Assembly (NCBI GenBank): GCA_937965665.1
Contig: CALCJE010000192.1
Coordinates: 1-8,897, forward strand
Direction: 5' to 3'
Length of the DNA stretch: 8,897 nucleotides
Origin: an uncultured Bacteroidales bacterium
GTDB taxonomy: Bacteria > Bacteroidota > Bacteroidia > Bacteroidales > UBA4417
Shown here: piece after piece, positions 1-6,956 of the stretch
How the letters are laid out: the number at the start of each line of letters is the position of its first letter
Position numbering within the stretch: position 1 is the first letter of the stretch
The notes under the pieces: generated by a model
Databases searched by the model: none
What the model saw: the letters and a program-made list of their open reading frames with translations, nothing else
What the model was told of the DNA's origin: nothing
Translations under genes and position numbers: made by a program

Positions 1-3000
1 TTATTGTGCTTGGCATTGTGTTTATGCCATTCAACTGGACGACAGGATTTCTGCCCCGCGACCCGATTTCGGTAGATGCCATCCCCGATATTGGCGAAAA
101 CCAGCAAATTGTAGCCACTGAATGGATGGGCCGGTCGCCCAAGGATATACAGGACCAGGTAACCTACCCGCTTACAACGGCACTACTGGGAATTCCCGGG
201 GTGCAAACCATCCGCAGCACCTCCATGTTTGGCATGTCGTTTATCTATATCATTTTTAAGGATGATGTGGAATTCTACTGGAGCCGTTCGCGCATACTCG
301 AAAAGCTCAGCTCCCTGCCCGCAGGCACATTGCCTGGAGGAGTGCAGCCAACGCTGGGGCCCGATGCCACTGCCCTGGGACAAATTTACTGGTATACACT
401 TGAAGGCCGCGATCCTAAAACGGGGAAACCAAACGGAGGATGGGATCCGCAGGAATTGCGCACTATACAGGATTTCTATGTGAAATATGGCCTTTCATCA
501 GCCGAAGGGGTTTCGGAAGTAGCCTCGGTAGGCGGATTTGTGAAGGAATACCAGGTTGACCTCAATCCCGAAGCACTTAAAGCATTTAATGTTTCGGTGA
601 TGGATGTAATGAATGCAGTGCGAAAGAGCAACCTCGATATAGGTGCCGAAACCATGGAACTCAATAACGTTGAATACATTGTACGCGGCCTGGGTTATGT
701 TAAAAACCTCGAAGACCTGGAACTCTCCATAGTAGCAGTGCGAAATAATATCCCGGTAAGGATTAAAGACGTGGCACATGTTGCCTTTGGCCCGGCAACG
801 CGCAGGGGTGGCCTCGACAAGGCCGGCTCCGAGGCTGTTGGTGCCGTGGTTGTTGCCCGCTATGGATCCAATCCCATGGAAGTAATTAATAATGTAAAAG
901 CAAAAATCAAGGAAATTGAAGCCGGACTGCCCCAGAAAACATTGCCCGATGGCTCTGTTTCGAAGGTAACCATAGTGCCTTTTTACGACCGGACTGGTCT
1001 GATTAAAGAAACCATAGGAACACTCGAATCGGCACTAACACATGAAATCCTGATCAGCATCATTGTTATTATTATCCTGGTAATGAACCTCAGGGCATCG
1101 CTCATCGTGGCCGGATTGCTGCCCATCGGGGTTCTGATGACTTTTATCCTGATGCGTTTTTTTGGAATTGAAGCCAATATTGTAGCCCTTTCGGGAATAG
1201 CCATAGCCATAGGCGTTATGGTCGACATCGGAATAGTAGATGTGGAAAATATTCTCCGGCACCTGGAAAAACCTGAGAATAAAGATATCCGTGGCAAAAA
1301 GCTGATGCAGGTTATTTACCAGGCAACCACCGAAGTAAGGGCTGCCGTAGTAACATCCATTGCCACTACCATCGTGAGTTTCCTGCCGGTATTTGCCATG
1401 CAGGCTGCCGAAGGAAAACTTTTTCACCCGCTGGCCTTTACCAAAACATTCGCCCTTATCGCGGCTTTCGTGCTGGGCATTGTGGTTTTACCGACACTTA
1501 CCCATGTATTCTTTTCCATCCGGATCAGCACCCGGAAAATCAGGGGTATTTTCAATGCCTCCCTTATCGGGGCAGGATTGTTATTCATTGTCCTCTGGCA
1601 AACATGGCCCGCACTGGCATTGATAGCAGTAGGGATAAACAACCTCATGGAAAATCGCTGGCCCGATTCGCGCAAGGCATACACGAATTATATCAATATC
1701 GCCATTACTGTGCTGGTAGCGGCCTACTATCTTTCCATTGAATGGCTGCCCCTCGGCGCACACAACAGTACGCTTGTAAATTTCGTATTTGTGAGTGCAA
1801 TTATTGCGGCTATTTTGCTTGCCCTGATGTGGATGGTGCATTTTTACGAAAATATCATGCGCTGGGCCCTGGCCAATAAAGCAAAGTTCCTGCTTATTCC
1901 GGCTTTAACCTTATTCCTGGGGCTGCTGGCATGGCAAGGCAGCGAAAAAATGCTGGGATTTGTAGCTGTGGCAGCCGAAAAAGCCGGCTGGAAAAATTTC
2001 CGGCAAACCGCAGCCTGGCAGGTTCCCACAAAGGCATTTCCAGGTATCGGAAAGGAATTTATGCCCTCGCTCAACGAAGGCTCTTTCCTGCTGATGCCAA
2101 CCAGCATGCCCCATTCGAGTATTGAAAAAAATCTCGATTATATCGAAACGCTCGATAAACGCCTGGCTGCCATTCCCGAAGTGGAGGCTGCTGTCGGCAA
2201 ATGGGGGCGTGTAAATTCAGCCCTCGACCCGGCACCGGTACAAATGTTCGAGAACACCATCAACTACCGGCCTGAATATGCACTCGACGAAAACGGGCAT
2301 CGCAAACGCTTTAAAGTGGACCATGAAGGCAATTATATTTTCAAAAACGGGTCAAAATATAACCCCGGCAAGGAAGGTTACCGGTTTATTGCCACCGATA
2401 GCCTGTTGGTTGACAGCAAGGGCGAATACTTCAGGCAGTGGCGTCCTGAGATCAGGAAACCCGATGATATCTGGAACGAAATAGTTAAAGTTACCGATAT
2501 ACCGGGTTTAACATCAGCCCCAAAACTTCAGCCTATTGAAACCAGGCTGGTGATGCTTTCAACCGGTATGCGTGCGCCTATGGGACTGAAGGTTTTCGGC
2601 CCCGACCTCGATGCCATCGAAGCTGCAGGATTACAACTGGAGCAGGCCCTGAAAGAAGTGCCTTCGGTAAAGGCTTCATCCGTGTTTTACGACCGTGCCG
2701 TTGGTGCTCCCTATGTTGAGATAAATCTGAACCGCGAGGCTATGGCCAGGTATGGCATGAGTGTGAACGATGTGCAGGAAGTACTGCAGGTGGCGGTAGG
2801 AGGCATGACACTTTCCACATCAGTGGAAGGGCGGCAGCGTTTTCCACTCCGTGCCAGGTATGCCCGTGAGTTGCGCGATAACCCCGACGACCTGAAACGC
2901 ATACTTATACCGGCCACAAACGGCCAGCAAATCCCGCTTAGCGAAATTGCAGAAATCAGCTACACACGCGGTGCCCAGATGATCCGAAGCGAAAACACTT

Positions 3001-3797
3001 TCCTTAATGGATATGTGATCTTCGATAAAAACGAAGGTAAAGCCGAAGTGGATGTAGTGCAGGAAGCAGAAAAAACACTGCAGCAGAAAATCAGCTCAGG
3101 CACACTCAGGTTACCCGACGGCGTGTCGTTTAAATTCACAGGGAATTACGAAAATCAGCTACGGGCAACACAGCGGCTGGCCATCGTAATCCCGGTTAGC
3201 TTGCTACTGATCTTGTTGCTGTTATATATGCAGTTCCGGACTGTAACTGCGTCGCTCATTCATTTCTCCGGCGTATTTGTGGCTTTTGCAGGCGGATTTA
3301 TTATGCTCTGGCTTTACGGGCAGGGCTGGTTTATGAACTTCAGCGTGGCAGGCATCAACCTCCGCGATATGTTCCAGATGCATCCCATAAACCTGAGTGT
3401 AGCCGTATGGGTAGGTTTTATTGCATTGTTCGGCATTGCAACCAATGATGGCGTAATTATGGGAACATACATTCACCAGGTGTTCGAAGACAGGCACCCG
3501 TCCACGGTACAGGCAGTGCGCGAAGCAGTAGTTACTGCCGGCATGCGCCGTGTGCGTCCGGCTATGATGACCACTGCAGTAGCTGTTATTGCATTGCTGC
3601 CGGTATTATCGTCAAGTGGTAAAGGCTCGGATATTATGATACCTATGGCCATACCCATGTTTGGAGGTATGCTTATACAGGTAATGACCATTTTCGTGGT
3701 TCCTTTATTCCAGGCCATATGGAGAGAACAAGCCGTTTCGAGGCACATCCCGTCAGTTATACAACCCATTAATAACCTAGATGAAAATGAAAAATAA
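1..3797 (+). CDS. cusA: CusA-type heavy-metal (Cu/Ag) RND efflux pump, 5' partial
   Basis: This is the inner-membrane proton-driven pump of a tripartite metal exporter. The reading frame is open to the left edge (first whole codon at 3). The GTG at 6 is an internal valine codon, not the start; roughly 15-30 N-terminal residues including most of TM1 are missing. Residues below count that codon as 1, giving 1263 to the stop. Family signatures are Q-V-T-Y-P-L-T-T at 51-58, L-G-P-D-A-T at 117-122, V-A-S-V-G-G at 172-177, TM4 M-V-D at 405-407, and R-V-R-P at 1182-1185. Metal site: M697, M747 and M850 align with E. coli CusA M573, M623 and M672; D741, E749 and R847 also align with conserved neighbours. 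This supports Cu(I)/Ag(I). The protein is about 230 residues longer than E. coli CusA (about 1047), because of extra membrane helices (about 510-612), a hydrophilic insert (757-810) and a TM9-TM10 loop insert (about 1105-1127). The stop overlaps the next gene by 17 nt. Confidence 0.95.
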   Translation, partial: IVLGIVFMPFNWTTGFLPRDPISVDAIPDIGENQQIVATEWMGRSPKDIQDQVTYPLTTALLGIPGVQTIRSTSMFGMSFIYIIFKDDVEFYWSRSRILEKLSSLPAGTLPGGVQPTLGPDATALGQIYWYTLEGRDPKTGKPNGGWDPQELRTIQDFYVKYGLSSAEGVSEVASVGGFVKEYQVDLNPEALKAFNVSVMDVMNAVRKSNLDIGAETMELNNVEYIVRGLGYVKNLEDLELSIVAVRNNIPVRIKDVAHVAFGPATRRGGLDKAGSEAVGAVVVARYGSNPMEVINNVKAKIKEIEAGLPQKTLPDGSVSKVTIVPFYDRTGLIKETIGTLESALTHEILISIIVIIILVMNLRASLIVAGLLPIGVLMTFILMRFFGIEANIVALSGIAIAIGVMVDIGIVDVENILRHLEKPENKDIRGKKLMQVIYQATTEVRAAVVTSIATTIVSFLPVFAMQAAEGKLFHPLAFTKTFALIAAFVLGIVVLPTLTHVFFSIRISTRKIRGIFNASLIGAGLLFIVLWQTWPALALIAVGINNLMENRWPDSRKAYTNYINIAITVLVAAYYLSIEWLPLGAHNSTLVNFVFVSAIIAAILLALMWMVHFYENIMRWALANKAKFLLIPALTLFLGLLAWQGSEKMLGFVAVAAEKAGWKNFRQTAAWQVPTKAFPGIGKEFMPSLNEGSFLLMPTSMPHSSIEKNLDYIETLDKRLAAIPEVEAAVGKWGRVNSALDPAPVQMFENTINYRPEYALDENGHRKRFKVDHEGNYIFKNGSKYNPGKEGYRFIATDSLLVDSKGEYFRQWRPEIRKPDDIWNEIVKVTDIPGLTSAPKLQPIETRLVMLSTGMRAPMGLKVFGPDLDAIEAAGLQLEQALKEVPSVKASSVFYDRAVGAPYVEINLNREAMARYGMSVNDVQEVLQVAVGGMTLSTSVEGRQRFPLRARYARELRDNPDDLKRILIPATNGQQIPLSEIAEISYTRGAQMIRSENTFLNGYVIFDKNEGKAEVDVVQEAEKTLQQKISSGTLRLPDGVSFKFTGNYENQLRATQRLAIVIPVSLLLILLLLYMQFRTVTASLIHFSGVFVAFAGGFIMLWLYGQGWFMNFSVAGINLRDMFQMHPINLSVAVWVGFIALFGIATNDGVIMGTYIHQVFEDRHPSTVQAVREAVVTAGMRRVRPAMMTTAVAVIALLPVLSSSGKGSDIMIPMAIPMFGGMLIQVMTIFVVPLFQAIWREQAVSRHIPSVIQPINNLDENEK

Positions 3798-5208
3798 AGC
3801 CAGGATAATTTTCATAATTCTGTTACTTGCAGGCTGGCTCAGGAGCCCGGCGCAGCAACAGCCCGACTCGCTGTATGCATATCTGGATATTGCTTCTAAA
3901 AACAACCCTACCGTTTTGCAGCGATATTACGAATACCAGGCAGCCTTGCAAAAAGTACCTCAGGTAGGCAGTCTGCCCGATCCTGAATTCAGCCTGGGTG
4001 TATTTCTCAGCCCCATGGAACTTTTAGGCGGCAACCAGGTTGCCGATATGCGGCTGATGCAGATGTTCCCATGGTTTGGATTTATTAAATCAGCCAGGGA
4101 CGAAATGAGCCTGATGGCAGCTGCAAAATTCGAATTGGTGCGCGATGCAAAACTTCAGCTGTTTTTCGATATGCAACGCAACTGGTTTGAGATGCATAAA
4201 GTGAAACAGGAAATCCGTATCGCTGAGAAAAATATCGAAATCCTGCAGTCGCTCGAAAGGCTTGCTGTTACCCGTTTTAAAGCTGCACCTGCAGCAAGCG
4301 CAGTTGCAGCTTCAGGCAGCAGCATATCATCGTCAGCATCTTCCGGTTCACCCCCCGCCAGCAGCGGGATGAATAGCATGGGAAGTTCAACAGCGGCGCA
4401 GTCAAACCAGGCTGCCCCGGCCATGCCCTCACCAGGTATGGGTTCACAACCTGGCAGCACCGGGCTTACTGATGTTTACCGGATACAGATAGAAGTAAAC
4501 GGTTTGCAGGATAATATCGAATCGCTGAAAACGCGGTGGAACAGCCTGTCTGCCTCATTTAATGCCTACATGAACAGGCCTGCTGCTTCACTGGTAACAT
4601 TGCCGGATACGCTTATGGCCGACGCCCTCCCCTTTTCGCTGCTGGCTGTAAGCGACAGCATACGCAATAATCCAATGCTCGGTATGCTAAAGTACGAGCA
4701 GCAATCACTCGAAGCACGCAAGCAAATGGTTACCCGGATGGGATACCCCATGGTTGGGCTGGGTGTCAATTATTCGCTTATCAGCAAAAGTGAAATGTCG
4801 GCCTCATCGATGAATGGCAAGGATATGATTATGCCGATGGTAACGGCCACATTGCCTATTTATCGAAAAAAATACAGGGCGATGCAGGCAGAAGCCGATT
4901 TGTTAAAATCAGCCAATAGCCAGAACTATGCAGCTACCGGCAATGCGCTGCAAACCGAATATTACCAGGCGCTGCAACTGTACCAGGATGCCGGGCGACG
5001 CGCAAAGCTGAATTCGGAACAGCAGTTGCTTGCTTCAAAATCGCTGAATATTATGATGAAAAGCTTTGCGGCATCAGGCTCGGGATTAACCGATATTTTA
5101 CGCCTCAGGCAACAAACCCTCGATTACGAATACCGTAAAATGGAAGCAATTGCGGATAGCAATATTGCCATTGCCTGGCTTAAACGTTTAGCAGCATTTA
5201 CTGAATAA
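3781..5208 (+). CDS. TolC-family outer-membrane efflux channel (CusC-like)
   Basis: This is the outer-membrane channel partner of the pump, expected to form a trimeric beta-barrel with an alpha-helical periplasmic tunnel. Residues 1-24 form a signal peptide (basic start, hydrophobic 9-20, cleavage probably after S-P-A at 24). There is no lipobox cysteine, unlike E. coli CusC. L-P-D-P at 65-68 and Q-M-F-P-W-F-G at 94-100 are typical of this family in Bacteroidota, as is I-Y-R-K-K-Y at 360-365. The two internal repeats each have a helical hairpin ending in G-L-T-D (228-231 and 435-438). The first hairpin tip carries an insert of about 60 residues (168-227), rich in Ala, Ser, Gly and Pro with four methionines; the second does not. 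The start is ATG 3781, inside the cusA end; ATG 3787 is an in-frame alternative. No clear Shine-Dalgarno is seen, so translation may be coupled to cusA. By position it acts as CusC; sequence alone would only say TolC family. Confidence 0.93.
   Translation: MKMKNKARIIFIILLLAGWLRSPAQQQPDSLYAYLDIASKNNPTVLQRYYEYQAALQKVPQVGSLPDPEFSLGVFLSPMELLGGNQVADMRLMQMFPWFGFIKSARDEMSLMAAAKFELVRDAKLQLFFDMQRNWFEMHKVKQEIRIAEKNIEILQSLERLAVTRFKAAPAASAVAASGSSISSSASSGSPPASSGMNSMGSSTAAQSNQAAPAMPSPGMGSQPGSTGLTDVYRIQIEVNGLQDNIESLKTRWNSLSASFNAYMNRPAASLVTLPDTLMADALPFSLLAVSDSIRNNPMLGMLKYEQQSLEARKQMVTRMGYPMVGLGVNYSLISKSEMSASSMNGKDMIMPMVTATLPIYRKKYRAMQAEADLLKSANSQNYAATGNALQTEYYQALQLYQDAGRRAKLNSEQQLLASKSLNIMMKSFAASGSGLTDILRLRQQTLDYEYRKMEAIADSNIAIAWLKRLAAFTE
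4282..4461 (+). other. Low-complexity Ala/Ser/Gly/Met insert in the channel protein
   Basis: This segment encodes residues 168-227 of the TolC-family protein. It is almost wholly Ala, Ser, Gly and Pro, with four Met (197, 200, 215, 220) and a few Asn/Gln/Thr. It separates R-F-K (165-167) from G-L-T-D (228-231), which in ordinary family members are only a few residues apart at the hairpin turn. It is in frame and has no stop, so it is a genuine part of the protein. It is probably disordered. Confidence 0.8.
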
Positions 5209-5230
5209 CAACTCAAAAATACATCAGAAA

Positions 5231-6829
5231 ATGAAAAATATAATTTCCAATAAATACATCAGTTTCGGGCTGATCCTTGCAGGGGGCATTTTCCTGGGAT
5301 GGTTCTTTTTCCATACCCCATCAGGCGCTGTAGCAACGCATAAGCATGAAGCCGAAGGTCAGAAAAAAGAGATCTGGACCTGCTCGATGCACCCGCAGAT
5401 ACAAATGACTGAGCCGGGCAAATGCCCTATTTGTGGCATGGACCTGATACCACTCCGGCAGGGAGGAACAACTTATGATGCCGATGCTATTCATATGACC
5501 CGGGAAGCCGCGCAACTGGCTAATGTACTCACTACTGTAGTTTCGAAACAAAACCCGGTGAAGGATATCCGGCTTTATGGCAAGGTGCAGGCCGACGAAC
5601 GCCTGTTGCAAAACCTGGTATCGTACCTGCCGGGACGAATAGAAAAACTATATGTAAATTTTACTGGTGAAACCGTACGAAAAGGACAGATGCTGGCCAG
5701 CATATATTCGCCCGACCTGGTTACTGCGCAACAGGAACTACTCGAAACTGCAGCCACAAAAAAATCGCAACCTATGCTTTATGAAGCGGCAAAGGAAAAA
5801 CTTTTGCAATGGAAACTCACCGAAAGCCAGGTGTCAGGCATTGAGAGTTCGGGCAAAATAAAAACCAATTTCGAAATATATGCCAACGCTTCAGGAATTG
5901 TAACTGCCCAACGGGTAAATACCGGCGATTTCATTGCTCCCGGGTCAGTCTTGTTCGAAGTAACCGACTTGTCGCGCGTATGGATCATGTTCGATGCTTA
6001 CGAGAGCGATCTCCCCTACCTTTCGACAGGGCAAAAAGTATCTTTCACTATACAATCCATGCCTGGCCAGAATTTTTCGGGAACCATTGCTTTTATTGAT
6101 CCGATAATTGACCCGGTAACCCGTGTGGCAAAAACCAGGGTCGAAATTGGTAACCAGGGCATGAAATTAAAACCCGAAATGTTTGCCACCGGAATCGTAA
6201 ATGCAACACTCAACCAGTTCAGCAACAAGCTGGTAATACCACGCTCGGCCGTATTGTGGACCGGCAAACGCTCCATAGTTTATGTAAAACAACCCGGCAG
6301 TAACGAACCTGTTTTTAAAATGCGGGAAATAGAACTGGGGCCTATGCTCAGCAACAGCTATGTGGTTGAAAGCGGGCTGATGGATGGAGAAGAAATTGTT
6401 AGCCAGGGTGCTTTCAGCGTGGATGCTTCGGCACAACTGGAAGGTAAGCCCAGCATGATGAATCCGAAGGTTTCAGATATGAGTCATCAAAACTCAGATT
6501 CCAAAAACAAGGTTTCTGATCAGAATTCTGCTGCGAAAGCAACCGGAACCAAGAGCCAGGAATCTCTTCAGAAAGCTACTTTTAACGTATCAGGCAACTG
6601 CGGAATGTGTAAGGACAGGATTGAAACGGCGGCAAAATCTGTCAAAGGGGTTTCATCTGCGTCATGGAGCAGTAAGACCAAAAAAATTGATGTCGAATTC
6701 AATAGTGCGCTAACTTCGGTAAACGCCATTCAGAAAGCTATTGCCAGGGTTGGGCACGACACAGGCAAATACAAAGCCGACGACAAGGTGTATAGTGCTT
6801 TACCAGCGTGTTGCCTGTATAGAAAATAA
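5231..6829 (+). CDS. cusB: CusB-type RND periplasmic adaptor with N-terminal heavy-metal-binding and C-terminal HMA domains
   Basis: This is the membrane-fusion protein linking pump and channel. Residues 10-27 are a hydrophobic N-terminal anchor without a lipobox. Residues 48-75 are a heavy-metal-binding domain: W49-T-C51-S-M53-H54-P, then C65-P-I-C68-G-M70. The core follows: a barrel-sandwich (lipoyl-like) half around 126-160, a short helical hairpin 161-205, the second half 213-245, then beta-barrel and membrane-proximal parts to about 405 (L-K-P-E-M-F 313-318; I-P-R-S-A-V 336-341). A Ser/Lys/Gln linker (411-448) contains an imperfect in-frame repeat of K-V-S-D. It leads to an HMA domain (449-510) with C457-G-M-C460, and then a tail with C527-C528. 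The start ATG lies 22 nt after the channel gene stop, with no obvious ribosome binding site, so it is the third gene of the operon. The core domain order matches E. coli CusB. The C-terminal HMA module could play a donor role like CusF; that is inference. Confidence 0.94.
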   Translation: MKNIISNKYISFGLILAGGIFLGWFFFHTPSGAVATHKHEAEGQKKEIWTCSMHPQIQMTEPGKCPICGMDLIPLRQGGTTYDADAIHMTREAAQLANVLTTVVSKQNPVKDIRLYGKVQADERLLQNLVSYLPGRIEKLYVNFTGETVRKGQMLASIYSPDLVTAQQELLETAATKKSQPMLYEAAKEKLLQWKLTESQVSGIESSGKIKTNFEIYANASGIVTAQRVNTGDFIAPGSVLFEVTDLSRVWIMFDAYESDLPYLSTGQKVSFTIQSMPGQNFSGTIAFIDPIIDPVTRVAKTRVEIGNQGMKLKPEMFATGIVNATLNQFSNKLVIPRSAVLWTGKRSIVYVKQPGSNEPVFKMREIELGPMLSNSYVVESGLMDGEEIVSQGAFSVDASAQLEGKPSMMNPKVSDMSHQNSDSKNKVSDQNSAAKATGTKSQESLQKATFNVSGNCGMCKDRIETAAKSVKGVSSASWSSKTKKIDVEFNSALTSVNAIQKAIARVGHDTGKYKADDKVYSALPACCLYRK

Positions 6830-6892
6830 AGCGAATCCGGATTTTACTTCAAAAGCTTACATTCAGCCTAAAATACATTTTCGGGTACGAAC

Positions 6893-6940
6893 AAAAAAAA
6901 CCTGGTTGCCGGTATTAAATCGCCGGCAACCAGGTTTTTT
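6893..6940. terminator. Bidirectional intrinsic terminator between convergent genes
   Basis: A perfect 12-bp GC-rich stem (6901-6912 pairing with 6923-6934) closes a 10-nt loop. It is preceded by eight A (6893-6900) and followed by six T (6935-6940). Read on the plus strand, the T run ends the cus operon 64 nt after the cusB stop. Read on the minus strand, the A run becomes a U run that ends the 6957-7796 gene, whose stop lies 17 nt away. The A and T runs can also pair and lengthen the stem. The rest of the 6830-6956 gap shows nothing I can identify. Confidence 0.93.
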
Positions 6941-6956
6941 GTTAAGCTGTAAAGAT

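Noticed and set aside
6..8. GTG as the real start of the pump gene
   Set aside because: The frame stays open to the window edge and the TM1 part expected in CusA is incomplete, so this is an internal valine codon.
1035..1427. A 130-codon open frame on the minus strand inside cusA, and several similar ones on both strands
   Set aside because: They lie wholly within a strongly supported gene, have no recognisable domain, and are low-complexity or His/Cys-rich as expected from antisense reading.
3781..3797. Frameshift or fusion between the pump and channel genes
   Set aside because: Both have proper ends: cusA stops normally at 3795-3797 and the channel begins with a good signal peptide. It is a simple overlap.
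4282..4461. Tandem DNA repeat or mobile insertion inside the channel gene
   Set aside because: The protein is low in complexity, but I see no repeated DNA unit, target duplication or inverted ends.
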